Positions 42,793 to 54,495 of a stretch of 60,453 nucleotides of DNA are shown here, one piece after another; the stretch's first letter is position 1; each line of letters begins with the position of its first letter. The stretch is from Halobacillus litoralis (GTDB taxonomy: Bacteria > Bacillota > Bacilli > Bacillales > Halobacillaceae). A program made the translations under genes and the position numbers. The DNA is taken from contig NZ_WMFA01000014.1 in the NCBI RefSeq assembly GCF_009856445.1, positions 1-60,453 on the forward strand, written 5' to 3'. Below the pieces are notes generated by a model, which saw only the letters and a program-made list of their open reading frames with translations, did not search any database and was not told the origin of the DNA.

Positions 42793-42812
42793 TAGTTAAA
42801 GGAGGGACATAA

Positions 42813-43310
42813 ATGATTACAAACATCGATCCTAACAAACTTGATCTTGAAGAACGCGTAGTTACCATCAACCGTGTAGCTAAGGTAGTTAAAGGTGGAC
42901 GTCGTTTCCGTTTTGCTGCATTGGTTGTAGTTGGAGATAAAAATGGTCATGTCGGATTCGGTACAGGAAAAGCCCAAGAGGTACCGGAAGCGATCAAGAA
43001 AGCCATTGATGATGCTAAGAAAAATCTAATCACAGTACCAGTGAAGAACACGACAATTCCACACGAAATCAACGGACGTTTTGGTGCAGGTAACATTCTT
43101 ATGAAACCAGCAGCAGAAGGTACCGGAGTTATCGCTGGTGGACCTGTCCGTGCGGTACTTGAGCTTGCAGGTGTTCAAGACATCCTATCTAAGTCACTTG
43201 GTTCTAACACGCCAATCAACATGGTACGTGCTACAATCACTGGACTTAGCGAGCTTAAGCGTGCAGAAGACGTCGCTAAACTTCGTGGTAAATCAGTAGA
43301 AGAACTGTAG
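42813..43310 (+). CDS. rpsE: 30S ribosomal protein S5
   Basis: A 165-residue S5 at the mRNA entry site. The N-terminal dsRBD-like domain holds [20 protein letters not shown], including the loop where spectinomycin-resistance changes occur; it looks wild type. The C-terminal domain has [23 protein letters not shown] 42813 follows AAAGGAGGG. Confidence 0.98.
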   Translation: MITNIDPNKLDLEERVVTINRVAKVVKGGRRFRFAALVVVGDKNGHVGFGTGKAQEVPEAIKKAIDDAKKNLITVPVKNTTIPHEINGRFGAGNILMKPAAEGTGVIAGGPVRAVLELAGVQDILSKSLGSNTPINMVRATITGLSELKRAEDVAKLRGKSVEEL

Positions 43311-43328
43311 GATAAGGAGGGAAATAAA

Positions 43329-43511
43329 ATGGCTAAACAGTTAGAAATTACCCTCACGCGCAGTGTTATTGGTAGACCGCAAGATCAGCGCTCTACTGTC
43401 AAGGCGCTAGGTCTGAATAAGATCCGTCAAACTGTCGTACTTGAAGATAACCCAGCGATCCGAGGTATGGCTAATAAGGTGTCTCACCTAGTTTCGGTTA
43501 AAGAAGTTTAA
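43329..43511 (+). CDS. rpmD: 50S ribosomal protein L30
   Basis: A 60-residue L30 of the short bacterial type. It contains [20 protein letters not shown] and the conserved [15 protein letters not shown] 43329 follows TAAGGAGGG. It sits between rpsE and rplO as in all Bacilli. Confidence 0.97.
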   Translation: MAKQLEITLTRSVIGRPQDQRSTVKALGLNKIRQTVVLEDNPAIRGMANKVSHLVSVKEV

Positions 43512-43541
43512 TTCTACAAAAGATATAAGGAGGTGCAACGC

Positions 43542-43982
43542 ATGAAACTGCATGAACTAAAACCTGCTAAAGGTACTCGTAAAGAACGTAACCGCGTAGG
43601 TCGTGGTATGGCATCTGGTAACGGTAAAACTTCCGGTCGTGGTCACAAAGGTCAAGGCCAGCGTTCAGGAAGCAAAACTCGCCCAGGTTTCGAGGGTGGT
43701 CAAATGCCACTTTTCCAACGCCTGCCTAAGCGTGGTTTCACTAACGTTCACCGTAAGGAATTTGCGATTATCAACCTTGATGCACTGAATCGCTTCGAAG
43801 AAGGCACAGAGGTTACTCCTGAGCTATTGCTTGAGTCTGGTGTGGTAAGCAACCAAAAAGCCGGAATCAAAGTATTAGCTAAAGGTTCAATCGAAAAGAA
43901 ACTTACAGTGAAAGCTCACAAGTTCTCTGCTTCCGCGAAAGAAGCAATTGAAGCAGCGGGCGGTCAAACTGAGGTGATTTAA
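43542..43982 (+). CDS. rplO: 50S ribosomal protein L15
   Basis: A 146-residue L15, a late assembly protein. The glycine/arginine-rich N-terminal tail ([20 protein letters not shown]) and [18 protein letters not shown] are typical. ATG 43542 follows TAAGGAGGTGC. Its stop shares one base with the secY start (TAATG). Confidence 0.97.
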   Translation: MKLHELKPAKGTRKERNRVGRGMASGNGKTSGRGHKGQGQRSGSKTRPGFEGGQMPLFQRLPKRGFTNVHRKEFAIINLDALNRFEEGTEVTPELLLESGVVSNQKAGIKVLAKGSIEKKLTVKAHKFSASAKEAIEAAGGQTEVI

Positions 43983-45274
43983 TGTTCCGGACAATCTCCA
44001 ATTTTATGCGCGTGGGTGATATTCGACGGAAGATTATTTTCACTTTGTTGATGCTCATTGTTTTTCGCCTGGGAACATTCATCCCGGTTCCTTTTACAAA
44101 TAGAGAAGCCATCAATTTCATGGATGAACAGAATGCGTTCGGTTTCCTGAACACATTCGGAGGCGGGGCATTACAAAACTTCTCCATCTTCGCTATGGGG
44201 ATCATGCCCTACATTACAGCCTCCATCATCATGCAATTGTTGCAGATGGACGTCGTTCCTAAGTTTGCGGAATGGAAGAAGCAAGGTGAAGTCGGCCGTC
44301 GAAAATTAGCTCAGTTTACCCGCTATGGAACGATCGTGCTCGCTTTCATTCAAGCCATCGGCATGTCTATAGGTTTTAATGCACTGGCTGGTGGTCAATT
44401 GATCGCTGACCCAGGGGTTACGAAATTCTTAATCATTGCTCTTGTCTTGACAGGCGGTACAGCGTTTCTAATGTGGCTTGGTGAGCAAATCACTGAACAC
44501 GGTGTTGGAAATGGTATTTCCATTCTAATTTTTGCAGGGATCGTTGCTGCAATCCCGACCGGTGTCAACCAGTTGTATGATCAATACATTTCCGGTGCTG
44601 GAGAAGAATTGTTCATTAACCTGGTCATCATCGCTCTGATTGTACTTGTTATTATTGCGGTTGTTGTGGGAGTCATCTTCATCCAACAAGCCCTTCGTAA
44701 GATTCCTATTCAATATGCAAAACGTTTGGTTAACCGTTCGCCAGTAGGTGGGCATTCTACTCACTTACCACTAAAAGTGAATGCTGCAGGAGTCATTCCG
44801 GTCATCTTTGCGATATCTTTTATTATCGCACCAAGAACCGTCGCTGGTCTTTTTGAGAACAGCGAAGTAGCCTCCGTCATTCAATATATATTTGATTATC
44901 AAAACTGGCCTGGAATGATTATCTATGTTGCGTTGATCATTGCCTTCACTTATTTCTATACTTTTGTTCAGGTCAACCCGGAACAAATGGCAGAAAACTT
45001 GAAGAAGCAAGGCGGGTATATCCCGGGGATTCGTCCTGGAGCCAATACGGAAACGTACTTGACTCGTGTGATGTACCGATTAACATTCGTAGGATCCATC
45101 TTCCTTGCAGCTGTCTCTATCCTGCCGATCATCTTGGGCTCTGCCGCGCAGCTGCCACCAAGTATTCAAATCGGAGGTACCGGACTGCTGATTGTTGTAG
45201 GGGTTGCCCTTCAGATCATGAAGCAGCTGGAAAGTCAGCTTGTAAAACGCCACTATCAAGGATTCATTAAATAA
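43982..45274 (+). CDS. secY: SecY, protein-conducting channel
   Basis: A 430-residue membrane protein with ten predicted transmembrane segments that forms the Sec channel with SecE. The plug and pore region shows NFSIFAMGIMPYITASIIMQ, and cytoplasmic loops contain RRKLAQFTRYGT and GIRPGANTETYL. It starts on the last base of the rplO stop codon with GAGGTGA as the site, so it is translationally coupled to ribosomal protein synthesis. Confidence 0.98.
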   Translation: MFRTISNFMRVGDIRRKIIFTLLMLIVFRLGTFIPVPFTNREAINFMDEQNAFGFLNTFGGGALQNFSIFAMGIMPYITASIIMQLLQMDVVPKFAEWKKQGEVGRRKLAQFTRYGTIVLAFIQAIGMSIGFNALAGGQLIADPGVTKFLIIALVLTGGTAFLMWLGEQITEHGVGNGISILIFAGIVAAIPTGVNQLYDQYISGAGEELFINLVIIALIVLVIIAVVVGVIFIQQALRKIPIQYAKRLVNRSPVGGHSTHLPLKVNAAGVIPVIFAISFIIAPRTVAGLFENSEVASVIQYIFDYQNWPGMIIYVALIIAFTYFYTFVQVNPEQMAENLKKQGGYIPGIRPGANTETYLTRVMYRLTFVGSIFLAAVSILPIILGSAAQLPPSIQIGGTGLLIVVGVALQIMKQLESQLVKRHYQGFIK

Positions 45275-45293
45275 TTAGTGTCAAAGCTAATGA

Positions 45294-46714
<1,421 letters not shown>

Positions 46715-46730
46715 GTGAAGGTGATCGTTT

Positions 46731-47043
46731 TTGAACGAATCTGAGTCGAGTCCGCGAATAGGTCAAATTGTTCGTATTGTGCAGGGGCGTGAGGCAGGAC
46801 AGTACGCGGTAGTAATCGATGTACTGGATGGCCGCTTTGTGCTGCTTGCCGACGGAGAGAAACGTAAGTATGATCGACCAAAGAAAAAGAATTTGCAACA
46901 TGTTGAGCTTATGGATTTCATCTCTCCGGAAGTCCAGGACAGCCTTCTGGAAACTGGTCGTGTCACAAATGGCAAGCTTCGATTTGCCGTATCAAAATAT
47001 GTCAATGAAGCAGTGACTGATTTGAAGAAGGGAGATCAACTCG

Positions 47044-47066
<23 letters not shown>
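46731..47066 (+). CDS. KOW-domain RNA-binding protein (L14e-like)
   Basis: A 111-residue protein with an N-terminal KOW motif ([20 protein letters not shown]) and a short basic stretch ([11 protein letters not shown]). It resembles the L14e/L27e-like KOW protein found between map and infA in Bacillus (YbzG). The role is presumed to be RNA or ribosome binding. The start is TTG 46731 with GAAGGTGAT. The frame runs 23 nt into infA, so the two may be translationally coupled and the last residues are unlikely to be conserved. Confidence 0.8.
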
Positions 47067-47404
<338 letters not shown>

Positions 47405-47428
47405 AACTGAAGGAGGTGCACGTAACTT

Positions 47429-47794
47429 ATGGCACGTATTGCAGGTGTAGATATTCCTCGTGATAAGCGAGTAGTCGTATCCCTAACTTACGTTTATGGT
47501 ATCGGTAAATCCCTTGCCAAAGACGTACTAGCTGAAGCTGGCGTTTCTGAAGATACTCGCGTTCGCGACCTTACAGAAGACGAACTAGGTAAAATCCGTA
47601 AAGCAGTGGAGCAACACAACACGGAAGGTGACCTTCGTCGTGAGAACTCTCTTAACATCAAGCGTTTGATCGAGATCGGTTCTTATCGCGGAATCCGTCA
47701 CCGTCGTGGACTTCCACTTCGCGGACAGAAGACAAAAAACAACTCTCGTACACGTAAAGGCCCACGTCGTACCGTGGCTAACAAACGTAAATAA
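47429..47794 (+). CDS. rpsM: 30S ribosomal protein S13
   Basis: A 121-residue S13 at the top of the 30S head, contacting L5 and the P-site tRNA. It starts [20 protein letters not shown], has the helix-two-turn-helix segment, and ends with the basic tail [17 protein letters not shown] 47429 follows GAAGGAGGTGC. Confidence 0.98.
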   Translation: MARIAGVDIPRDKRVVVSLTYVYGIGKSLAKDVLAEAGVSEDTRVRDLTEDELGKIRKAVEQHNTEGDLRRENSLNIKRLIEIGSYRGIRHRRGLPLRGQKTKNNSRTRKGPRRTVANKRK

Positions 47795-47824
47795 TAAGCA
47801 TCACAAAGGAGGTAAGCTAACTAT

Positions 47825-48220
<396 letters not shown>

Positions 48221-48239
48221 TAGTTCTGAATAGAATTTG

Positions 48240-48380
48240 TCACCCTGTCTATAATGGGTTATGATAGCTTTTATATCATCACCGTCGTAGACAGAGAAAA
48301 TATGCAGTTGTCTTTTTATCGGGACTGCCTACCTGAGGAATTTCGGTTAGACCTATTGTCTAACCGGGGTTTCGACGTTT
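48240..48380 (+). other. Structured rpsK-rpoA spacer
   Basis: The gap before rpoA has no gene. It contains a TATAAT at 48250-48255 without a convincing -35, a small ATGATA/TATCAT hairpin just after it, and a perfect 9-bp stem CGGTTAGAC/GTCTAACCG (48344-48352 and 48358-48366) with loop CTATT. No T run follows the last stem, so it is a leader or processing element rather than a terminator. Confidence 0.55.
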
Positions 48381-48400
48381 TGAAGGAGGGTTTAGTGTAA

Positions 48401-49345
48401 ATGATCGAAATTGAAAAGCCAAAGATTGAAACGGTCGAGATCAGCGATGAGTCTACTTTTGGTAAGTTCGTCGTAGAACCGCTTGAGCGTGGGTATGGTA
48501 CAACTCTAGGGAACTCCTTGCGTCGTATCCTATTATCCTCACTTCCCGGCTCTGCTGTCACATCAGTTCAAATTGACGGGGTCCTTCATGAGTTCTCAAC
48601 CATTGAAGGTGTCGTCGAGGACGTAACCACAGTTATTCTTAATCTGAAGAAACTAGCTTTGAAGGTGTATTCCGACGAAGAAAAGACTTTGGAGATTGAT
48701 GTACAGGGTGAAGGAAAAGTTACAGCGGCTGACATTACGCACGACAGTGATGTAGAAGTTCTTAATCCAGATCTTCACATCGCAACATTAGATAGCAACT
48801 CCAGCTTCCGTGCACGTATTACAGCAGAACGCGGCCGAGGATATCGTCCGGCTGAAGGAAACAACCATGAGGATCAACCAATTGGCGTTATTCCAGTTGA
48901 CTCTATTTTTACGCCGGTATCCCGTGTAACGTATCAAGTAGAGAACACTAGAATCGGTCAAACATCTAACTTTGACAAGTTGACGTTGGATGTATGGACG
49001 GACGGCAGCATTCGTCCGGAAGAAGCGATCTCTCTTGGGGCTAAAATCTATATGGAACACCTCAATATCTTTGTAGGCCTGACTGATGAAGCTCAAAAAG
49101 CTGAAATCATGGTTGAAAAAGAAGAGGACCAAAAAGAAAAAGTTCTAGAAATGACGATCGAAGAACTTGATCTATCTGTCCGTTCCTACAACTGCTTGAA
49201 GCGCGCTGGTATCAACACAGTGCAGGAACTTGCGAATAAGTCTGAAGAAGACATGATGAAGGTACGTAACCTTGGTCGCAAGTCACTTGAAGAAGTGAAG
49301 CACAAGTTGGACGAACTGGGATTAGGTCTAAGAAAAGACGATTGA
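48401..49345 (+). CDS. rpoA: RNA polymerase alpha subunit
   Basis: A 314-residue alpha subunit. The N-terminal domain (about 1-230), which dimerises and binds beta and beta', has [20 protein letters not shown]. The C-terminal domain, which binds UP elements and activators, has [19 protein letters not shown] and [15 protein letters not shown]. Same length as B. subtilis RpoA. ATG 48401 follows GAAGGAGGGTTT at a slightly long spacing. Confidence 0.98.
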   Translation: MIEIEKPKIETVEISDESTFGKFVVEPLERGYGTTLGNSLRRILLSSLPGSAVTSVQIDGVLHEFSTIEGVVEDVTTVILNLKKLALKVYSDEEKTLEIDVQGEGKVTAADITHDSDVEVLNPDLHIATLDSNSSFRARITAERGRGYRPAEGNNHEDQPIGVIPVDSIFTPVSRVTYQVENTRIGQTSNFDKLTLDVWTDGSIRPEEAISLGAKIYMEHLNIFVGLTDEAQKAEIMVEKEEDQKEKVLEMTIEELDLSVRSYNCLKRAGINTVQELANKSEEDMMKVRNLGRKSLEEVKHKLDELGLGLRKDD

Positions 49346-49390
49346 TTGATAGAACACATCTAAGAGATTCAGATAAGGGAGGGATTATCA

Positions 49391-49750
49391 ATGGCTAGAA
49401 AACTAGGACGTACAACGGATCAGCGTATGGCGCTACTTCGCAACTTAGCGACAGACTTGATCATTCACGAACGTTTGGAAACAACAGAAGCTAAAGCGAA
49501 AGAGCTTAAATCTGTTGTAGAAAAAATGATTACACTAGGGAAACGCGGCGATCTACATGCCCGTCGTCAAGCTGAATCATTCCTTTACAATGCGCAAGCC
49601 GACGAAGATGGGGAGCAGACAGCTTTGCAAAAGCTATTCTCTGACATCGGCCCACGCTATGAAGACCGTCAAGGTGGTTACACTCGCGTGCTTAAGCTAG
49701 GCGAGCGTAAAGGTGATGGAGCGAAAATGGCGATCATTGAACTAGTTTAA
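49391..49750 (+). CDS. rplQ: 50S ribosomal protein L17
   Basis: A 119-residue L17 at the tunnel exit side. It has [20 protein letters not shown] at the start and ends [20 protein letters not shown], then a short strand. ATG 49391 follows AAGGGAGGGA. Last gene of the ribosomal protein cluster, followed by a terminator. Confidence 0.98.
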   Translation: MARKLGRTTDQRMALLRNLATDLIIHERLETTEAKAKELKSVVEKMITLGKRGDLHARRQAESFLYNAQADEDGEQTALQKLFSDIGPRYEDRQGGYTRVLKLGERKGDGAKMAIIELV

Positions 49751-49766
49751 TGAATACCATGAGGGT

Positions 49767-49817
49767 AAAAGGGCAGGACTGAATCTCATCGCGAGGTTAC
49801 ATCCAGCCCTTTTTTTA
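49767..49817 (+). terminator. Terminator after rplQ
   Basis: AAAAGGGC (49767-49774) pairs with GCCCTTTT, with further pairs GGA/TCC inside, then a run of T residues to 49817. The loop is large. Confidence 0.75.
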
Positions 49818-49833
49818 TATCCAAATGGAAGGA

Positions 49834-49905
49834 AACACCGTCAGGGTGGCGTCGGAATTTAGATGAGCCACCCTTCGGTTGATAGGAAATGGTGTCATAT
49901 TTCCT
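49834..49905 (+). other. Structured leader before ecfA1
   Basis: Two perfect hairpins lie between the rplQ terminator and ecfA1: AGGGTGGC/GCCACCCT (49843-49850 and 49867-49874) and AGGAAAT/ATTTCCT (49884-49890 and 49899-49905). The loop of the second (GGTGTCAT) is complementary to ACACC just upstream of the first, so a pseudoknot is possible. No T run follows the stems. Function unknown. Confidence 0.5.
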
Positions 49906-49939
49906 GGGAAATAGTCAGTTGAGCAGAGGAGGAACACAG

Positions 49940-50779
49940 ATGGGAGAGAGACAAGTCGAGTTTCGTCATGTGTCCTTTAAATACCAGGAAGACATGCCCT
50001 GGGTGTTAAAGGACGTGAGCTTCACCATAGGTCCGGATGAATGGGTGGCCATCATCGGTCATAATGGTTCAGGCAAATCGACAATTGCTAAATTAATGAA
50101 TGGGCTTTTGTTCCCTCAGGAAGGGGAAATTATCGTCGATGGAATGAAAGTGACCCCTGAGACGGTATGGGAAGTCAGGAAACAGGTGGGGATGGTTTTT
50201 CAAAATCCGGATAACCAGTTTGTTGGGACTACCGTAAGGGATGATGTAGCCTTTGGTATGGAAAACCACGGTATGCCTCGTGACCTTATGCTTGAGCGGA
50301 TTCAAGAAAGTCTGAACTCTGTCCGTATGGAAGCATACGAGACGCATGAACCCCATCGATTATCAGGAGGCCAAAAACAGCGCGTGGCCATCGCCAGCGT
50401 CCTTGCTGTGTCCCCTGAATTTATCATTCTTGATGAAGCAACCGCTATGCTTGATCCAAAAGGAAGAAAAGAAATCATGCAGACCGTCAGCGACGTCCAG
50501 CAGGAAAGAGACCTTTCATTAGTGACCATTACCCATGACCTTCAAGAAGTGACATTGGCTTCAAGAGTGATCGTCATGAATGGTGGAGAAGTCTGGATGG
50601 AAGGGACGCCGCGTGACGTATTCTCTAGAAAAGAACAGTTGACTGAAATTGGCTTGGATACTCCGTTTGTAAGTAAAATGGCTGATCATCTCAAAGCAGA
50701 AGGTTTAAGCCTATCTCGTGAGCCACTCAATCACCAGGAGTTGTTGGAGGACTTATGCACATCTCGTTTGACCATGTAA
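49940..50779 (+). CDS. ecfA1: ECF transporter ATPase A1
   Basis: A 279-residue ABC ATPase of the shared energising module for vitamin and metal uptake. Walker A is GHNGSGKST, signature LSGGQKQR, Walker [14 protein letters not shown]. As a group II ECF module it serves several substrate-binding S components encoded elsewhere. ATG 49940 has GAGGAGGAA at good spacing; an in-frame ATG at 49889 lies in the leader hairpin. It overlaps ecfA2 by 25 nt. Confidence 0.94.
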   Translation: MGERQVEFRHVSFKYQEDMPWVLKDVSFTIGPDEWVAIIGHNGSGKSTIAKLMNGLLFPQEGEIIVDGMKVTPETVWEVRKQVGMVFQNPDNQFVGTTVRDDVAFGMENHGMPRDLMLERIQESLNSVRMEAYETHEPHRLSGGQKQRVAIASVLAVSPEFIILDEATAMLDPKGRKEIMQTVSDVQQERDLSLVTITHDLQEVTLASRVIVMNGGEVWMEGTPRDVFSRKEQLTEIGLDTPFVSKMADHLKAEGLSLSREPLNHQELLEDLCTSRLTM

Positions 50780-51627
50780 GCTATACCTATCAACCGAATA
50801 GTCCATTCGAACACAAAGCACTGAATGATATGACCTTCTCGATTGAATCTGGATCCTTTGTAGCTGTCATTGGTCATACTGGGTCAGGGAAGTCGACGCT
50901 GATTCAGCACTTGAACGGACTGCTGCAGCCAACAGAAGGAAAAATACAGGTGGGTAACTTCACCATTGAAGCTGGTGTGAAAAACAAGCACTTGAGAGAG
51001 TTACGTGAGAAAGTCGGTGTTGTATTCCAATATCCTGAACACCAATTGTTCGAAGAAACAGTGGCCAAGGACATTGCTTTCGGTCCCCAGAATTTTGGTG
51101 TCCCCCAGAAAGAAATTGAGCGACGGACAAAAGCTGCGGTTCAAGCAACGAAGCTTCCTGAAGATTTGCTCGATCGTTCACCATTCGACTTGAGTGGTGG
51201 GCAGATGCGTCGTGTAGCTATATCCGGGGTACTTGCCATGGATCCTAAGGTCCTTGTTTTAGATGAACCAACGGCAGGACTTGATCCCAGCGGTCAAAGT
51301 GAAGTGATGGATATGTTTTACGACCTTCATCGTGAAAAGGAACTGACGACAATCTTAGTCACTCACAGTATGGAAGATGCGCTTGCTTATGCCGATTATA
51401 TTTTGATCATGAACCATGGGGAACTTTACAAAGAAGGGACTCCATTGGAGATTTTTCAACAGAAGGAAGACCTTGAGCGCGTCCAGTTGGATGTTCCGGA
51501 AGTTATCTCCTTCTTGAGCAAGGCTGAGAAAGAGTATGGGATTGAACTTGAGTATAAAGGGCAGACCATAGCTGAGTTAGCAAAAGAATTAGCCCGCAAA
51601 GTGAGAGGGGGCAGCGATCATGAGTAG
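50755..51627 (+). CDS. ecfA2: ECF transporter ATPase A2
   Basis: A 290-residue ABC ATPase that pairs with EcfA1. Walker A is GHTGSGKST, signature LSGGQMRR, Walker [14 protein letters not shown], followed by the H-loop VTHSMEDAL. The paired-ATPase arrangement and the downstream ecfT identify the module. Start ATG 50755 lies inside ecfA1; its end overlaps ecfT by 8 nt. Confidence 0.94.
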   Translation: MHISFDHVSYTYQPNSPFEHKALNDMTFSIESGSFVAVIGHTGSGKSTLIQHLNGLLQPTEGKIQVGNFTIEAGVKNKHLRELREKVGVVFQYPEHQLFEETVAKDIAFGPQNFGVPQKEIERRTKAAVQATKLPEDLLDRSPFDLSGGQMRRVAISGVLAMDPKVLVLDEPTAGLDPSGQSEVMDMFYDLHREKELTTILVTHSMEDALAYADYILIMNHGELYKEGTPLEIFQQKEDLERVQLDVPEVISFLSKAEKEYGIELEYKGQTIAELAKELARKVRGGSDHE

Positions 51628-52417
51628 TTCTTTAATTATCGGCCAATATATTCCGACAGATTCCGTGATCCATCGCCTTGACCCTCGTTCGAAAATCGCT
51701 ATCATCTTCTTTTTTGTTGTGATCGTATTTTTTGCTAACTCTGTTATGAGCTACGGGGTACTTGCTCTTTTTGCTGTTGGCAGTGCCTTGCTATCCCGGG
51801 TCCCCTTCCGTTACATTATGAAAGGTTTGAAACCGGTATGGTTCCTTATTGTGTTTACGTTCCTTCTCCATTTAATTGTCACGAGGGAGGGGGACGTCGT
51901 GTTTTCTATATTGGGCTGGGATGTATACAGAGAAGGTCTTGTCCAGGGGGGAGCCATTTCATTACGGTTCTTTCTCCTCATTCTTGTGACCTCGCTGCTT
52001 ACGTTGACAACAACGCCGATAGAAATTACAGATGCCATCGAGGAGCTGTTGGGTCCACTGAAAAAAGTGAAGTTCCCAGTCCATGAACTGGCACTGATGA
52101 TGTCGATCTCCCTCCGCTTCATTCCGACACTGATGCAGGAGACAGAGAAAATTTCCAAAGCCCAGGCCTCCCGAGGGGTAGATTTCCGCACAGGGGCGTT
52201 AAAGGACCGTGTGAAGGCGATTGTACCTCTTCTAGTACCTTTGTTCGTCAGTGCGTTCAAACGCGCAGAAGAGCTCGCTATGGCGATGGAAGCGCGTGGC
52301 TATCAAGGAGGGGAAGGTCGTACAAAACTCAGGGAGCTGAGGATATCGAAGCTTGATATTTCTTTGTATGTCCTGTTCGCTCTATTAGTCATCGCCCTAT
52401 TCATGACGAGAAGCTGA
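51620..52417 (+). CDS. ecfT: ECF transporter transmembrane subunit T
   Basis: A 265-residue integral membrane protein, with about five hydrophobic segments, that couples the two ATPases to exchangeable S components. The coupling-helix motif ARG occurs twice in its expected form (SRG in [11 protein letters not shown] and ARG in [10 protein letters not shown]). It overlaps ecfA2, and truA follows after 16 nt. No S component is encoded in the window. Confidence 0.93.
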   Translation: MSSSLIIGQYIPTDSVIHRLDPRSKIAIIFFFVVIVFFANSVMSYGVLALFAVGSALLSRVPFRYIMKGLKPVWFLIVFTFLLHLIVTREGDVVFSILGWDVYREGLVQGGAISLRFFLLILVTSLLTLTTTPIEITDAIEELLGPLKKVKFPVHELALMMSISLRFIPTLMQETEKISKAQASRGVDFRTGALKDRVKAIVPLLVPLFVSAFKRAEELAMAMEARGYQGGEGRTKLRELRISKLDISLYVLFALLVIALFMTRS

Positions 52418-52433
52418 CGGGGAGGATCGTTTT

Positions 52434-53174
52434 ATGAAAAGAATTCGTATGGTCATCGGTTATGATGGGACGAATTACGCCGGCTATCAGGTTCAGCCTA
52501 ATGGGAATACCATTCAGGCGGAGCTTGAAAAAGCATTAAGGAAAATGCACAAAGGAGATCAGGTGAAAGTGGTCGCTTCCGGACGTACGGATGCCCGTGT
52601 TCACGCGGTCGGTCAGGTAATTCATTTTGATACTCCCCTCCATATTCCTATTGCGAATTGGAAAAGAGCCTTGGGCTCGCTTCTACCGGATGATATTCAA
52701 GTCGTTTCTGCTGAGCAAGCAACGGAAGAATTCCATGCAAGATATGATGCCAAGGGAAAAGAGTACCGCTATTATGTCTATCAGGCTCATGAGCCTGATC
52801 TCTTCCGCCGTCACTATACTCACCACGTACGCGCAGAACTTGACATCAACCGGATGAGAGAAGCGTGCAGGCATCTTGAGGGAGAGCATGATTTCACCTC
52901 TTTTTGTTCACCGAAGACAGACATCAAAGGGGCCAAGGTTCGGACGATTTACAAAGCAGAGATAACCAAAGAGGGAAATGACATGGTTTTTGTCTTCCGT
53001 GGCTCAGGCTTCCTCTATAACATGGTTCGGATTCTTGTCGGCACGCTTTTGGAAATTGGAAGGAACGAACGTGACCCTGAAGATGTAAAGAGGATCATCG
53101 AAGCAAAAAACCGTAACGAAGCAGGGAAGACGGCACCCCCGCAAGGCTTGTTTTTATGGGAAGTGTTTTATTAG
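52434..53174 (+). CDS. truA: tRNA pseudouridine synthase A
   Basis: A 246-residue enzyme that makes pseudouridine at positions 38-40 of the tRNA anticodon arm. The catalytic aspartate is in ASGRTDARVHAVGQ. Other conserved parts are FHARYDAKGKEYRYYV near the middle and GFLYNMVRILVGTLLE towards the C-terminus. The site GGGGAGGAT precedes ATG 52434. Cotranscribed with the ecf genes, as in B. subtilis. Confidence 0.96.
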   Translation: MKRIRMVIGYDGTNYAGYQVQPNGNTIQAELEKALRKMHKGDQVKVVASGRTDARVHAVGQVIHFDTPLHIPIANWKRALGSLLPDDIQVVSAEQATEEFHARYDAKGKEYRYYVYQAHEPDLFRRHYTHHVRAELDINRMREACRHLEGEHDFTSFCSPKTDIKGAKVRTIYKAEITKEGNDMVFVFRGSGFLYNMVRILVGTLLEIGRNERDPEDVKRIIEAKNRNEAGKTAPPQGLFLWEVFY

Positions 53175-53238
53175 ATGGGTTCGCCCCGGAAATTGAGGCA
53201 CTCTTTTAAAAAAACAACGAATCCAGGTGTGCATGCCC

Positions 53239-53266
53239 TTGACATATAGTTACAAGGTGTTATATT
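53239..53266 (+). promoter_or_regulatory. Promoter of rplM-rpsI
   Basis: Perfect TTGACA (53239-53244), 16 bp, TATATT (53261-53266); TATTAT two bases later is an alternative -10. Confidence 0.75.
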
Positions 53267-53274
53267 ATATTCTA

Positions 53275-53375
53275 TGGCATTTTATTTCTGTACCACGGTT
53301 AGCCCCGGAAAACTAATCGTATTTGAGATAAATGATAAAGTAGTAACGAAGTCTATGAGAAATCAAACATTTCAG
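53275..53375 (+). promoter_or_regulatory. Probable L13 leader
   Basis: The ~100 nt between the promoter and the rplM ribosome-binding site occupy the place of the L13 leader described upstream of rplM in Bacillales, with a GGTTAGCCCCGG...CTAATCG element (about 53298-53320) that can form a stem. No terminator is seen. The call is by position and partial resemblance. Confidence 0.5.
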
Positions 53376-53388
53376 GAGGGAAACCGAT

Positions 53389-53826
53389 ATGCGCACAACT
53401 TTCATGGCAAATGAAAACAACGTTGAACGTAAATGGTATGTTGTGGATGCTGCAGGGCAAACACTCGGCCGTTTAGCGAGCGAAGTTGCTGCGATCCTTC
53501 GCGGTAAAAATAAACCAACATACACACCACACGTTGACACTGGTGACCACGTCATCATCATTAATGCTGGTGAGATCCAACTTACAGGTAACAAAATCAA
53601 CGATAAGATCTATTATCGTCACTCTAACCACGTAGGTGGTTTGAAATCCCGTACGGCTAACGAAATGCGTACGAAATACCCTGAGCAAATGCTAGAGCTT
53701 GCTGTTAAAGGGATGCTTCCAAAAGGAAGTCTTGGACGTAAGATGGGCAAGAAACTTCATGTTTACGCTGGTGCGGACCACAAGCATGAAGCACAAAAAC
53801 CAGAAGTTTACGAACTTCGCGGATAA
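53389..53826 (+). CDS. rplM: 50S ribosomal protein L13
   Basis: A 145-residue L13, an early-assembly protein. It has [19 protein letters not shown] near the start, [16 protein letters not shown], and the C-terminal [16 protein letters not shown] 53389 gives the MRTTFMAN start equivalent to B. subtilis. The site is TCAGGAGGGA. Confidence 0.98.
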   Translation: MRTTFMANENNVERKWYVVDAAGQTLGRLASEVAAILRGKNKPTYTPHVDTGDHVIIINAGEIQLTGNKINDKIYYRHSNHVGGLKSRTANEMRTKYPEQMLELAVKGMLPKGSLGRKMGKKLHVYAGADHKHEAQKPEVYELRG

Positions 53827-53844
53827 TCAAAGGAGGTAATCTTA

Positions 53845-54237
53845 GTGGCACAAGTACAATACTCAGGTACTGGTCGTCGTAAGAGCTCAACAGCTCGTGT
53901 ACGTCTTGTTCCAGGAACTGGTCGTGTAGTAGTAAACAAACGTGATGCTGAAGACTTTTTCCCATATGAAACGCTTCGTATGATTCTGAAACAGCCTCTA
54001 GCTGTTACAGAAACAGAAGGTAACTATGACGTTTATGTAAACGTAGATGGCGGTGGATTCACAGGACAAGCTGGTGCAATCCGTCACGGAATCGCTCGTG
54101 CATTGTTACAAGCGGATCCTGAATACCGTACACCATTGAAGCGCGCTGGTCTATTGACTCGTGACGCACGTATGAAAGAGCGTAAGAAATACGGTCTTAA
54201 AGGTGCTCGTCGCGCTCCACAATTCTCCAAGCGTTAA
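53845..54237 (+). CDS. rpsI: 30S ribosomal protein S9
   Basis: A 130-residue S9 whose C-terminal tail reaches the P-site tRNA. It begins [20 protein letters not shown] and ends [18 protein letters not shown], the conserved basic tail. The start is GTG 53845 with AAAGGAGGTAA. It follows rplM after 18 nt and ends the operon. Confidence 0.98.
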   Translation: MAQVQYSGTGRRKSSTARVRLVPGTGRVVVNKRDAEDFFPYETLRMILKQPLAVTETEGNYDVYVNVDGGGFTGQAGAIRHGIARALLQADPEYRTPLKRAGLLTRDARMKERKKYGLKGARRAPQFSKR

Positions 54238-54250
54238 TCAATGCTTATGC

Positions 54251-54288
54251 AAAAGACTCTCAACCGACTCGGTTGGGAGTCTTTTTTT
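54251..54288 (+). terminator. Terminator after rpsI
   Basis: AAAGACTCTCAACC (54252-54265) pairs with GGTTGGGAGTCTTT (54271-54284), one wobble, 5-nt loop, then a T run. Confidence 0.95.
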
Positions 54289-54344
54289 ATGTTTATTTTT
54301 GTTTCGGTGAGGTCTTAAATGACGTCCCAGACAACGGTGGCTAA

Positions 54345-54418
54345 CAAAGGGTGCCTGGCACTGGAACTAGCGAAAGGGGTGCCAGGCATCTATGAAAGTA
54401 AAGCCGGTGCCAGACATA
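54345..54418 (+). repeat. Cluster of short GGTGCCxGGCAC palindromes
   Basis: Three related units lie in the rpsI-VOC spacer: GGTGCCTGGCAC (54350-54361), GGTGCCAGGCATC (54378-54390) and GGTGCCAGACAT (54406-54417). Each is nearly self-palindromic, and the first two form an inverted pair (TGCCTGGCA/TGCCAGGCA). A degenerate unit may begin near 54321 (GTCCCAGACAAC). They resemble the dispersed GGTGCCAGGCACC-type intergenic repeats seen in many Bacillaceae genomes. Confidence 0.75.
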
Positions 54419-54495
54419 CTTGAAAGCATATGAATATATGTGAAATTCTTATTCCGATATACTGAGGGAAAAGATATACGAATGGAGGAGTTCAC

